From NCBI GenBank assembly GCA_964431735.1, contig CAYSLJ010000062.1, positions 1-37,613 on the forward strand: a stretch of 37,613 bases of DNA. The letters are read 5' to 3'. The notes under the pieces were generated by a model. The model was not told where the DNA came from. It saw nothing but the letters and a program-made list of their open reading frames with translations, and ran no database searches. Source of the DNA: CALARM01 sp964431735. Lineage in GTDB: Bacteria > Vulcanimicrobiota > SpSt-956 > JAKJGF01. The position numbers and the translations under genes were made by a program. The stretch's first letter is position 1, and each line of letters starts with the position of its first letter. Positions 8,576 through 17,248 of this stretch are shown piece after piece.

Positions 8576-9277
8576 ATGTTTAAGAATTTAAAAATACTTT
8601 ATTCGACAAATCTCAGAGGTAATCTGGAACTGGCAGCACAGTACGGAACTCTTATAAAAGAAGGAAGAGTCAAATATGAACCATGTATAGTATTGAATAT
8701 GGGCAATACATCATGGGGAACAGACGAATGTAATTATTTTAACGGAGAACCTATGTGGAAAGCCATAAAAATAAATGGTTACGATGCAGTTTCTTTAGGG
8801 CCCGATGATTTTCTACATACATGGAAAAATTTGAAAAAGTTGTTACCATCCCTTGGAGTGCCCTGTACTCTGTGTAATCTTTACAGTGTGGAAGAAGATG
8901 AAAGAGTAAAAGAAATACCGCCATATATAATAATAAATAAATATGCAGGTATGAAGGTAGGCATTACAGGAGTAATAGATAATCAGATAGAATTTGAAAT
9001 GGAAAACACGGTGTTTCTTGAACATCCAGATAATTCAGCCATGTGGGCTGTGAAAAAACTCAGAGAAGAAGGGTGCAGTTTTATTATTTTAATGGCCTCT
9101 ATGAGCCTTGAACGCTGTATGGAAATGGCTCAGAATGTAGAAGGCCTTGATTTGATTATATGCAGTGATGCCAATCAGGATGAGGTGGGAGAGTTATTTA
9201 CCTTCAGTAACTGTCTTATTTCCTGTGAAAATACAAAGGGAAATAAACTTGCTGTGATTGAAATAGATAAAATGTAA
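8576..9277 (+). CDS. Pseudo-phosphatase: metal-site-less 5'-nucleotidase N-domain
   Basis: 233 residues; ATG 7 bases after GAGGGAG. The sequence follows the metallophosphatase domain of both neighbours from end to end, but each metal motif is altered: the D-x-H motif is replaced by TNLRG (11-15), GGD by MGN (42-44), GNHD by GPDD (75-78), the SH segment by MASMS, and GAHSHT by CSDANQ. The fold-defining parts remain (YDAVSLGPDDF, MKVGITGV, AVKKLREEG, VEGLDLIIC, GNKLAVIEID), and the open reading frame is clean with a good ribosome-binding site. It looks like a maintained, non-catalytic paralogue, not a decaying gene. A regulatory or scaffold partner of the flanking enzymes is possible (inference). 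No C-terminal 5'-nucleotidase domain and no signal peptide are present. Confidence 0.75.
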   Translation: MFKNLKILYSTNLRGNLELAAQYGTLIKEGRVKYEPCIVLNMGNTSWGTDECNYFNGEPMWKAIKINGYDAVSLGPDDFLHTWKNLKKLLPSLGVPCTLCNLYSVEEDERVKEIPPYIIINKYAGMKVGITGVIDNQIEFEMENTVFLEHPDNSAMWAVKKLREEGCSFIILMASMSLERCMEMAQNVEGLDLIICSDANQDEVGELFTFSNCLISCENTKGNKLAVIEIDKM

Positions 9278-9344
9278 ATTGTGTAAAAACAGTAAATGAT
9301 GTATTCTCTAAAAAACTGTATTCATATTAGAAAGGGTTATTGTT

Positions 9345-11657
9345 ATGAAGATAAATACATTACATCATGATATAAACATACCACCTTCAATACCTGTTAA
9401 AAAAGATGAAGGAGATATTTCGGTAAAAGATTCCGTAGAACTCTGTTCAGGAAAAAATCAAACAGATATTCAGCAATTGAATTTACAGCAATTTGTTAAA
9501 GATAATGTAAAATCTCAACTGGTTAATCTAAAATTTATTCATATAAATGATTTTCATGGTTACAGTGATGAATTCAGAGTGCCTCAGGACGAAGGAATAA
9601 CAGGGGGGATTAACAGGGTAGCCTCTGAGATAAAAAAACTCAGATGTGAAAATCCTGAAGGAGCTATTACTCTTGATGGCGGAGATATTTATGAAGGAGG
9701 CATGTATACCAAGTTTTCTCAGGGTGAGATTGTAAGTAGCTTCTATAAACATATGAAATTTGACGCAGGTGTTATAGGTAATCATGATATGTCCTGGGGA
9801 CTTGAAGCTTATGCAAAGATAGCCAGAGGGTGCGGTCATGATTTTCTCGGTGCAAATGTGAGAGACAATTCACCTGAAAAACATCTGAGCTTTTTAAAAC
9901 CTTATAAAGTCATAGAAAAACAGGGAGTGAAGATAGGTATTATCGGGCTTACTACCTTTATGACTTCCGTAGGACCTCCGGGACGTAAAATTGTAGATAT
10001 AGAAAAACCGGAAGTAACAGCAGAAAAATATATTAAAGAGTTGAAAGAAAAAGAGCATGTTGATATGGTAGTTGTACTTTCCCATATGGGAACTGATAAC
10101 GATGCGGCACTGGCAGAAAAAGTGAAAGGTATAGATATAATTGTAGGTGCACACTGTCATACTGCCCTCAAGGAACCCAGAAAGGCAGGTAATACGATTC
10201 TTGTTCAGGCTGGCCATGGAGGACAGTATGTTGGCAATTTAGATATCGTATTTGATAAAGATAATAAAAAAATTGCCTGTTATGAAGGTAAACTCATTCC
10301 TGTTACTGCCGAGATACCACCTGATCCTGAAGTGACGAAGTTAACTGCTCCGTATGTAGAGAAATATAAATCTATAAACAGAAAGGTTCTGGGAAAAACC
10401 GATATAGATCTTCCTTACAGTATGACTAATAGAACTGCTCTTTCCCGGTTTTTTATAGATGCTCAGAAGATGGATTCCGATCTTTCTGCTTCTTCAATGT
10501 TCTGTATAAGAGAAGGGATTAATAAAGGTGATATAACTTATGGTGATCTTTTTAATATGTATCCCTTTGATAATGAATTATTACAGGTAAAAACTAAAGG
10601 AGAAAGTGTAATCAGTTATCTTGAAAGCGGTCTCAGATTTTACACTCCCGGAAAGGATAGTTCTTCTATGGTCTCTGGATTGACTTATGATTTTAACCCT
10701 GACCTTGTAGGAGGACACCGTATAACCTCTGTAACCTTCAAAGGACGTAAATATACAAGGGAAGAATTTGCCCGTTTGAATGTAAATGTCAGCATGGATA
10801 ATTATACCTACGGAAAAGCATGTTTCAGGAGAGGAACAGTAGAGAAAAATTATGGACCTGTTTTTGACGTATTGAAAGATTATTTAAAGAACAGCGGTAC
10901 ACTGAAAAATCTGTCCGATAAACCGGAATGTAACGTAGTTTCCGATATACCTGATGAGGCTCTTATAGCAAATATGAAGGCAGGTGAACTTGCAGGAGAA
11001 CTTACGTATAAACCGAATGTCTTTTGTCCTGCCTTAAAGTTTTACGGAGATGCCATAAAGGGTAAATCTCATATGGCTTTAGGTTTCAGTAATTCTATAA
11101 GAGCCGGCTTACCTGCAGGAGAAGTTCTTCAGGGGTCATTGAAACGAATGTATCCCTTTGATAATAAACTTTACACTGTGAATATGCCGGGAAATAAAAT
11201 ACTTTCTTTCCTGGAAAATTCAATTATTGATAGGTATAAAGGGAATGAAAATATTATATCTCCCGGTATAACCTATGAATATGATTCTTCTCTGCCGGAA
11301 GGGGAGAGGATAACATCTATTACTGTAGGAGACAGAAATTTTTCTCCTGCAGAATTTTTACGGACAGAATTTAATGTGTCAATAGACAGTTATCTTTATA
11401 ATTCGAGGCTATTAAAAGGATGTAAGATAATAGAACATAGAGGAACTGTATTTGAAGCACTGGGAGATTATCTTGAAAGCAATCCTTCTATTGCTTCGGG
11501 AGAATTGACCCCTTCAGGTATAGATATAAATCCTGATACAACTCAGACAGGTGTAAGCCATTCGGAAAAAGAAAAAGTAAGAAAGAGAAGGCTTCGCGAA
11601 CTTTTACGAACCCAGTATCCCGGATACTGTGATGACGCCTTTTTGCAGAAACTTTAG
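9345..11657 (+). CDS. 5'-nucleotidase-family phosphoesterase with duplicated C-terminal domain
   Basis: 770 residues, a close paralogue of the N-terminal 740 residues of the fusion at 4634. Metal motifs are intact: NDFHG (68-72), GGDIYEGG (112-119), GNHD (145-148), SHMG (near 246) and GAHCHT (268-273). Two 5'-nucleotidase C-terminal copies follow, with MYPFDNELL and MYPFDNKLY. A short Lys/Arg-rich end (KEKVRKRRLRELL) stands where the paralogue continues into PLD domains. The start has AAAGGG 8 bases before ATG. As in the paralogue, there is no recognisable signal peptide, and the N-terminus contains KDSVEL (28-33), matching KDSVQL in the fusion protein. Likely a nucleotide or sugar-phosphate hydrolase. 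It may share a transcript with the pseudo-phosphatase 67 bases upstream. Confidence 0.9.
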   Translation: MKINTLHHDINIPPSIPVKKDEGDISVKDSVELCSGKNQTDIQQLNLQQFVKDNVKSQLVNLKFIHINDFHGYSDEFRVPQDEGITGGINRVASEIKKLRCENPEGAITLDGGDIYEGGMYTKFSQGEIVSSFYKHMKFDAGVIGNHDMSWGLEAYAKIARGCGHDFLGANVRDNSPEKHLSFLKPYKVIEKQGVKIGIIGLTTFMTSVGPPGRKIVDIEKPEVTAEKYIKELKEKEHVDMVVVLSHMGTDNDAALAEKVKGIDIIVGAHCHTALKEPRKAGNTILVQAGHGGQYVGNLDIVFDKDNKKIACYEGKLIPVTAEIPPDPEVTKLTAPYVEKYKSINRKVLGKTDIDLPYSMTNRTALSRFFIDAQKMDSDLSASSMFCIREGINKGDITYGDLFNMYPFDNELLQVKTKGESVISYLESGLRFYTPGKDSSSMVSGLTYDFNPDLVGGHRITSVTFKGRKYTREEFARLNVNVSMDNYTYGKACFRRGTVEKNYGPVFDVLKDYLKNSGTLKNLSDKPECNVVSDIPDEALIANMKAGELAGELTYKPNVFCPALKFYGDAIKGKSHMALGFSNSIRAGLPAGEVLQGSLKRMYPFDNKLYTVNMPGNKILSFLENSIIDRYKGNENIISPGITYEYDSSLPEGERITSITVGDRNFSPAEFLRTEFNVSIDSYLYNSRLLKGCKIIEHRGTVFEALGDYLESNPSIASGELTPSGIDINPDTTQTGVSHSEKEKVRKRRLRELLRTQYPGYCDDAFLQKL

Positions 11658-11661
11658 ATAG

Positions 11662-11695
11662 GTGACGCGTCACGCGTTACGCGTCACGCGTCACG
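11662..11695. repeat. Heptamer array in a convergent gene gap
   Basis: GTGACGC followed by GTCACGC/GTTACGC/GTCACGC/GTCACG units fills almost the whole gap between the phosphatase stop and the MFS stop. It contains the 12-bp palindrome GTGACGCGTCAC. It may act as a two-way transcription barrier (inference). Confidence 0.85.
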
Positions 11696-11698
11696 AAT

Positions 11699-13171
11699 TT
11701 AATGATGTCCCTTTTTGCTGTCAGGCATGGCTGCCCATATCCTTATTGCAAGAATAAGACCTATTATAGAAAAAGGTATTAAAAATAAAGGCCAGTAATG
11801 CCAGTTTTTTGTTGTAAGATAGCCGATAGCAGTGCTCTGAAGGGCTGTTCCGAGATATACAAAACCATCAACCAGTCCTACTGCTGTGGCTGCTGCTTTC
11901 CTTCCCCCGAAATCTGCCGTCGCTGTCCCCGATAATATACCATGAACACCTATGACACACAGAGATATGAGTACAACTGTTATACCCAGAACAAACTGAT
12001 TTGTCGTAAGAACGAAATTCATGACAATTATTCCGACGAGCATAATACCGTACATAAATACGGCAGATGGCCCTCTCCTGGATTGAAATAATTTATCTGA
12101 TATAAAACCTGCGGCAAAACCGCCGAAAATACCTGCAAAACAGAGCAGCAATCCCCAGCTGTCTATGAAGAATTTGGCTCCTTCATATAAGTGTGCCTCC
12201 GGACCTTTTTCCATCTGGTTGATAAATATGTGGTACCAGTGCATGATACCGTTTCTGAGTATACCGGAACAGAATTCTATAAAGGCTATAGTCAGAACAG
12301 TAGGGTTTGTAAGGAGTTTTTTAAATAATTGCTTTGTGGTGAATTGTTTATCCATTTCTCCCGATGATGCGTCACCTGTATCGAAATCTTCAAAACCTGC
12401 CTGTCCGGGACTGTCTTTTACTATGAATAGATCCATAATAAAAAATATAAATAAAATGCCTGATGGTATGAAAAATACAAACCATGTAGGATCCATTGTT
12501 GCATTCTGAGATAACATGAGAGGTTTCATTATATTTTCAAGAACACCGAGAGGTTCTTCCGGTTTTAATTTTGTAGCTCTCACTATCGTGTCTCCCCAGT
12601 CGAAAGCAAAATAGAGACCGAGTGAAATAAGTGTTCCGAAAATACCTCCTACAATACCTCTTTCTTTTACATGAAACCAGAAGGAATTAACTTTAACTAC
12701 TGCTACTGCGCCATAACTCTGAAAATACATATTCAGTGCATATAAAATACTGAATATAAACGTAAGGTTATGACTGTCTATTTTGCCGTTCAATACCATA
12801 TAGGTAACAATTCCCATAATGAAATTCATTATGGAAGCACCGAGAGAAGCTATAAGTATGGCCTTTCTGCCTCCTATTTTATCTGTAAGAGGTCCGTTTA
12901 TAAGAAAAGCAAAACCGTATACTAAAGCACCGACTCCGAAGATTGTGCCGAACTGTTCATTTGACATTAACGATCCGAGAGCACTTTTGGAAACAGTAAG
13001 GTTGTATCTGCCCATATAGAGAAATGCATAGGTCAATCCCAGAGGAAACCAGTTCAAGAAACATCTTATCCGATAATTTTGGGAATGACCGACAGGATTA
13101 TTCATAAAATAAATCAGAACAGACACTCCTATAATACATATCATAATGAGATTTGTAACCAGTGAGTTCAT
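11699..13171 (-). CDS. MFS transporter, OPA (organophosphate:phosphate antiporter) type
   Basis: 490 residues with about 12 hydrophobic segments. TM1 carries the conserved Arg of GlpT/UhpT-type antiporters (LYMGRYNLTVS, R55), followed by the MFS loop signature NGPLTDKIGGRKA (92-104) and a late ATADFGGRKAAATAVGLVDG segment typical of the family. OPA members exchange inorganic phosphate for glycerol-3-phosphate or hexose phosphates across the inner membrane; the substrate cannot be set from sequence. The ATG at 13171 is preferred over a TTG at 13186 that sits almost on the AAAGG. It lies 58 bases after the DMT-like gene on the same strand and probably shares its transcript. A paralogue is encoded at 17249-18541. 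Confidence 0.85.
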   Translation of the reverse strand: MNSLVTNLIMICIIGVSVLIYFMNNPVGHSQNYRIRCFLNWFPLGLTYAFLYMGRYNLTVSKSALGSLMSNEQFGTIFGVGALVYGFAFLINGPLTDKIGGRKAILIASLGASIMNFIMGIVTYMVLNGKIDSHNLTFIFSILYALNMYFQSYGAVAVVKVNSFWFHVKERGIVGGIFGTLISLGLYFAFDWGDTIVRATKLKPEEPLGVLENIMKPLMLSQNATMDPTWFVFFIPSGILFIFFIMDLFIVKDSPGQAGFEDFDTGDASSGEMDKQFTTKQLFKKLLTNPTVLTIAFIEFCSGILRNGIMHWYHIFINQMEKGPEAHLYEGAKFFIDSWGLLLCFAGIFGGFAAGFISDKLFQSRRGPSAVFMYGIMLVGIIVMNFVLTTNQFVLGITVVLISLCVIGVHGILSGTATADFGGRKAAATAVGLVDGFVYLGTALQSTAIGYLTTKNWHYWPLFLIPFSIIGLILAIRIWAAMPDSKKGHH

Positions 13172-13229
13172 AAAAAATAAAACCAACCTTTCAATTAAAT
13201 AGTGGTATAATTAAATTTATTCAATAAAA

Positions 13230-14249
13230 TTATTTCTTTTTACTGAGGAGTGACGGAATTGTCAGGAACAAAATAGCCAGGACAATCAGACCTGCCCCTA
13301 TCATTTCAGATGTTTCAGGTGTTCTGTCATGGAAGAAATACATCAATGTGTATGAAGCAAGTACTCCTGCAAGAACACTTGAACAACGGTTAACAGGGAC
13401 ACAGTAAGTATTTTCCCTTTTGTCAAGCAATATGAGTCCCCCGAAAAAACCGGTTCCTGAAGAAAGAAGACCGAGTATAAGGCCGTGGACTACATAGGGG
13501 CTGAATATTAAATGTGTAAATCCCATTTGAACTTCATGCATACTTTTTCCATAATCTATAAAAGCAATAATAATAAGCATAATTAACATAAAGGGGCTTG
13601 CAACAAGCTGTTCCTCTACAAAATATCTTGTATTGGCATTTTCTACATCAGATTTTGCTATTTTACTCATAAATCTGAGACGGATAAAATAACCGAAGAG
13701 ATAAATTCCAACATTAATAGCACAGGCAATAGTAATATTATATCCTCCTTTGTTGGAAAAGGCCACCAGTAAAGAGGTAAAACTTAAAGCCAGACCTACC
13801 AGGGAATACCATTTAGGTATTCTTTTGCTCAGAAAATCGACAATAGGCGCTATAATTAATACTCCGCCTCTCATCAATAACATAATAAACACAATAGATA
13901 CACCTGAAAAGGTATAGGCAAGGGTAGTAGTGGCTATTATAAGACCGCTGCATAAACCTGACATAAAGGTCCATCTGTTAGGGCAGAGTATTTCTACACC
14001 AAAGACCTTTCTCCTTCCGGCGTATTGCCACCAGCCTTCTACAGTAAGGAAAAATATCATACCAAGAACAGCGCCTATAGCCGAAATGGGAAGTAATTCA
14101 AAACTTGGAATTCCTTCTTTCATTCCCGGGAAAAGCCCTTTTGACAGAGCTTTTGTAAGGGCACTGTAAGGCCAGTAACATATAAAATAACCGAAAGCAC
14201 ATCCCCATATGCCAAGAGCAGTAAATGAAAAGATTTTTTTTGTAGCCAC
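13230..14249 (-). CDS. DMT/EamA-like membrane permease
   Basis: 339 residues with about ten hydrophobic segments, in the size and layout of drug/metabolite transporter (EamA-like) permeases. GVSIVFIMLLMRGGVLIIAP (about 117-136) resembles the TM4 region of that superfamily, and the C-terminal half repeats the pattern (VPVNRCSSVLAGVLAS). The start is GTG with AGAGG seven bases upstream. It is transcribed away from the DUF47/Pit genes and towards the OPA transporter. The substrate is unknown; its position suggests an organic phosphate or a precursor (inference). Confidence 0.6.
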   Translation of the reverse strand: MATKKIFSFTALGIWGCAFGYFICYWPYSALTKALSKGLFPGMKEGIPSFELLPISAIGAVLGMIFFLTVEGWWQYAGRRKVFGVEILCPNRWTFMSGLCSGLIIATTTLAYTFSGVSIVFIMLLMRGGVLIIAPIVDFLSKRIPKWYSLVGLALSFTSLLVAFSNKGGYNITIACAINVGIYLFGYFIRLRFMSKIAKSDVENANTRYFVEEQLVASPFMLIMLIIIAFIDYGKSMHEVQMGFTHLIFSPYVVHGLILGLLSSGTGFFGGLILLDKRENTYCVPVNRCSSVLAGVLASYTLMYFFHDRTPETSEMIGAGLIVLAILFLTIPSLLSKKK

Positions 14250-14274
14250 TGTAATACCTCTTCTCTTTATTAAT

Positions 14275-14503
14275 CGTGACGCGTGACGCGTGGTTCCCTT
14301 TCTTTGAGTTAATTCATATTCAGAATAACTACTATATACTTAGACACTTATAGTATAAATCCTCTAAATTCCTGTATTAATATTGTAATTACTATGACGA
14401 AATACATAAAAAAGGAAAAATCTATAATGCATAGAATATTAATGACATATCATTTACGCGTCACGTTACGCGTGACTCGTAACAACATATTACGCGTTGC
14501 GAA
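14275..14503. repeat. Two heptamer arrays in a divergent promoter region
   Basis: GTGACGC units occur at 14275-14291, and a broken array of GCGTCAC/GTTACGC/GTGACTC/GTAACAA/ATTACGC units at 14455-14503, which ends 12 bases before the DUF47 start. The A/T-rich DNA between them should hold the divergent promoters; no clear -35/-10 pair was identified. Confidence 0.75.
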
Positions 14504-14514
14504 GGTGAACATAA

Positions 14515-15135
14515 ATGTCTATATTTAAACCTAAAGATGATCTTTTCTTTGATTTATTTGATAAGCAGGCACAGTTAAATGTCGAAGCTACCGGTGTGAT
14601 GAAAGAATTACTTGTGAATTTTCCTGATTTAAAACGAGTGGATACCCTGAAGGAAATAGGGGATAAGGGGAATCAGCTCAGAGCAGATGTTGCAGAGGCC
14701 CTTGAGAAATCTTTTGTAACTCCCTTTGATCCCGAAGATATTCATTCCATAAGTATTTATCTGGATAAAGTTCTGGGCCGTCTTTATTCTGCAGCTTTAC
14801 GTATGAAACTTTATAAGGTTGAACTTACAGGGCCTTTTAAAGATTATAATCTTCAATTAGTAGATATTATGTTTGCTTCTACTGAAGAAATAACTCATGG
14901 TATAAAATTATTAAGAAATAAAGGCAACGCTCTCGATTTTGTTCATAAAGTAAAGACACTGGAACAGGAAGGTGATATTATACAGAGAGAAGCTACTGCA
15001 TCTCTGTTTGATGGTTCTGTAAGTGCTGTGGAAATTATAAAATGGAAAGAAATCTATGAACAGATGGAAGCTGTTATAGATCTGTGTGAAGATATATCAC
15101 TCCTTATAGATAATGTTATAATAAAACATGCTTAG
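14515..15135 (+). CDS. DUF47/PhoU-like Pit accessory protein (1)
   Basis: 206 residues, all helical, of the DUF47 family (PhoU-like fold), whose genes usually sit beside pit and are thought to regulate it. Typical segments are FFDLFDKQAQLNVEAT at the start, EALEKSFVTPFDPEDIHSIS (about 61-80), the EQEGD metal-type motif near 150, and a WKEIYEQMEAVIDLCEDISL end. Length is normal. AAGGTG precedes the ATG. The last codons and stop (TAG, 15133-15135) overlap the first bases of repeat element A, yet the C-terminus looks complete. Pit follows after 296 bases of repeats instead of the usual short gap. Confidence 0.88.
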   Translation: MSIFKPKDDLFFDLFDKQAQLNVEATGVMKELLVNFPDLKRVDTLKEIGDKGNQLRADVAEALEKSFVTPFDPEDIHSISIYLDKVLGRLYSAALRMKLYKVELTGPFKDYNLQLVDIMFASTEEITHGIKLLRNKGNALDFVHKVKTLEQEGDIIQREATASLFDGSVSAVEIIKWKEIYEQMEAVIDLCEDISLLIDNVIIKHA

Positions 15136-15261
15136 GACTGCAGGAAAAATAACTCCGGCAAATTGTTAGAACAATCAGTATCCTCGCGTCACGCGTTACG
15201 CGTTACGCGTCACGATACAAATCGTAATTAAGATGTAGTTGTTTCCTGACAACTCCTTAGT
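15132..15261. repeat. Composite 130-bp element, copy A
   Basis: Copy A matches the reverse complement of 18593-18722 over 130 bp with two mismatches seen by eye. Inside are the palindrome ATTGTTAGAACAAT (15162-15175), a block of four heptamers (GTCACGC/GTTACGC) and CGTAATTAAGATG. The ends are imperfect inverted repeats (TTAGGACTGCAGGAAA against AAGGAGTTGTCAGGAAA). No coding capacity: it resembles a MITE-like or REP-like element. Its outer base pairs supply the stop of the DUF47 gene. Confidence 0.9.
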
Positions 15262-15292
15262 GCCGAGACAGGTAAAATAGTAGCCCAAAAAG
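15259..15292. repeat. Partial copy of the 23.3-kb repeat unit
   Basis: AGTGCCGAGACAGGTAAAAT... matches AGTACCGAAACAGGTAAATT... at the start of both tandem units near 23288 and 23521. It abuts element A. The following bases to 15431 hold GTGAGTA heptamers (15300-15316) and nothing else recognisable. Confidence 0.65.
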
Positions 15293-15431
15293 CTATAAAG
15301 AGTGAGTAGTGAGTATAAAATCCACTCACTAATAATTCATAAATGGGTATGAATTTAGGTTTTTCGGTATTTATTAATTAACAAGGAAAATACGACATGA
15401 GATACGAACATAAAAAAGGATGTGAAATAAT

Positions 15432-16475
15432 TTGTTTTCTGAAGCTCATGATTTAATTATTGTTTTTGTAATAATTGCAGTGGCTCTCGCCTTTGATTAT
15501 GTTAATGGTTTTCATGATGCGGCAAACTCTATAGCTACCATTGTGACAACGAGGGTTTTACCTCCCAATCTTGCTGTATACTGGGCGGCTTTTTTTAACC
15601 TGATAGCTTTTCTCTTTGTCGGAGTGGAAGTTGCCAAAACCATAGGTAAAGGTATTGTAGATCCATTGATTGTAGATAAATATGTAATACTTGCCGCTTT
15701 ACTGGGAGCTATAATATGGGATATTATCACCTGGTTTTACGGCCTTCCAACCAGTTCATCTCATGCACTGGTAGGAGGTTTTGCCGGGGCTGCCATAGCC
15801 AAAACACTGGGTATTAAATGTATTATATGGTCAGGTATAGCAAAAATAGCATTGTTTATAGTTCTTTCACCGCTTTTAGGTCTTTTACTGGGTTCTTTTT
15901 TAATGACTGCCGTATACTGGATATTTTACAGAACAAACAGGAGAATTCTGGATATTTTCTTCAGACGTATGCAGCTTCTGTCTGCTGCTGCATACAGTTT
16001 CGGTCATGGCGCAAATGATGCCCAGAAAACTATGGGTATTATAGCAGTTTTGCTTTTCAGTTCCTATCAGAGCGGACTCCATATACCTTCCTGGATTTAC
16101 AACCCGGGGGGAGGAGAGTTTTATGTACCTTTCTGGGTAGTTATAACATGCCATGCCGCTATAGCCCTGGGTACCATGGCAGGAGGGTGGAAAATAGTAA
16201 AAACTATGGGAAGCAGAATAACAAAGCTCAGGCCTGTTGAAGGCTGCTGTGCCGAGTCTGCAGGAGCAATAACTCTTCTCGGAACAGCTCTTCTTGGTAT
16301 ACCTGTAAGCACTACCCATACAATAATAGGTTCCATTGCCGGTGTGGGAGCTATAAAAGCCCTGAGGGCAGTAAGGTGGAAGGTTGCTGCAAGGATTGTA
16401 TGGGCATGGATTCTTACCATACCATTATCAGGTCTGATTGCTGCAATAACATATTTTATTGTTCATAAAATATAG
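15432..16475 (+). CDS. pit: Inorganic phosphate transporter, Pit family
   Basis: 347 residues, about ten membrane segments. Both family signatures are present: GFHDAANSIATIV (26-38) in the first half and FGHGANDAQKTMG (about 191-203) in the second, plus GIPVSTTHTIIGSIAGVG near the C-terminus. Pit proteins are low-affinity symporters of metal-phosphate and protons in the inner membrane. The length fits the shorter Pit class, without the large cytoplasmic loop of E. coli PitA. The start is TTG, with AAGGATG about nine bases upstream; the nearby ATG at 15448 is out of frame. It is followed after 11 bases by a second DUF47 gene, so the two are co-transcribed. Confidence 0.95.
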   Translation: MFSEAHDLIIVFVIIAVALAFDYVNGFHDAANSIATIVTTRVLPPNLAVYWAAFFNLIAFLFVGVEVAKTIGKGIVDPLIVDKYVILAALLGAIIWDIITWFYGLPTSSSHALVGGFAGAAIAKTLGIKCIIWSGIAKIALFIVLSPLLGLLLGSFLMTAVYWIFYRTNRRILDIFFRRMQLLSAAAYSFGHGANDAQKTMGIIAVLLFSSYQSGLHIPSWIYNPGGGEFYVPFWVVITCHAAIALGTMAGGWKIVKTMGSRITKLRPVEGCCAESAGAITLLGTALLGIPVSTTHTIIGSIAGVGAIKALRAVRWKVAARIVWAWILTIPLSGLIAAITYFIVHKI

Positions 16476-16486
16476 GAGTAATATTT

Positions 16487-17173
16487 ATGGTTATACATTC
16501 ATCAAAAGATAAGAAATTTTTCGCTCTCTTTGAAAAACAGTCCAATCTGAATTATACAGGGGCATTATATCTCAAAGATCTGATAGATTATTTCAAAAAA
16601 ATAAATCTTATTTCAAAATCAGTTGCTTCAGATGAAGATAAAAAATGGTTTATAAGGCTTGTTCATCAGATAGAACTCTCCCATATAGTTCATAAAATAA
16701 GAGATTTAAAACATGAAGAAAAAAATATTATGAAAGAGTTTAATCTACTTCTTCATAAAACCCTTGTAACCCCTGTAGATTCTGATGATCTTTATGATCT
16801 GTCTCTGAAACTTATGAAGGTTCTCAATTATATCTATTCCTCTGCCCACAGGATAGATATTTACAGGGCACAGGAAACTGTAAACGTTTCCTCCAGACTT
16901 GTAAATATACTTGTATCCACTACGGAAGAAAGTAAAGAAGCTTTTAATATTTTACGGGAAATGGGTAATGTAAATCCTCATATAGAAAAGGTTCGACTCC
17001 TTGAAAGAAAAGGCAGTGAAGCCTATATAGAATGTATGAGCAAGTTATTTCAGACAGGAAATGAAATAGAAATAATAAAATGGAATGATATTTATCTCAG
17101 GATAAGAAAAGCTATACTTGCCTGTACAAAATTATCTGAAATGATACGGTATCTTAAAGTTAAATACGGCTAG
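16487..17173 (+). CDS. DUF47/PhoU-like Pit accessory protein (2)
   Basis: 228 residues, helical, same family as the protein at 14515 but clearly diverged. Shared features are the start KFFALFEKQSNLNYTGALYL, the central LLLHKTLVTPVDSDDLYDLS, IYSSAHRIDIYRAQE and the late EIIKWNDIYLRIRKAI block. It has an insertion around residues 40-65 compared with the first copy. AGGAG lies 7 bases before the ATG, and it sits 11 bases after pit, so it is the copy most tightly coupled to the transporter. Two different DUF47 proteins around one Pit may give two regulatory inputs or a hetero-oligomer (inference). Confidence 0.85.
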   Translation: MVIHSSKDKKFFALFEKQSNLNYTGALYLKDLIDYFKKINLISKSVASDEDKKWFIRLVHQIELSHIVHKIRDLKHEEKNIMKEFNLLLHKTLVTPVDSDDLYDLSLKLMKVLNYIYSSAHRIDIYRAQETVNVSSRLVNILVSTTEESKEAFNILREMGNVNPHIEKVRLLERKGSEAYIECMSKLFQTGNEIEIIKWNDIYLRIRKAILACTKLSEMIRYLKVKYG

Positions 17174-17178
17174 GAACA

Positions 17179-17246
17179 TAATGCGTAATGCGTAATGCGT
17201 AATGAGACATATACGTGTCACGCGTTACGCGTCACGCGTCACGCAT
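17179..17246. repeat. Facing heptamer arrays abutting a start codon
   Basis: Four AATGCGT units (from 17179) face GTCACGC/GTTACGC units (17216-17244). The second arm ends within 5 bases of the MFS ATG, so the array forms the whole leader and occupies the normal ribosome-binding position. Confidence 0.85.
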
Positions 17247-17248
17247 AA

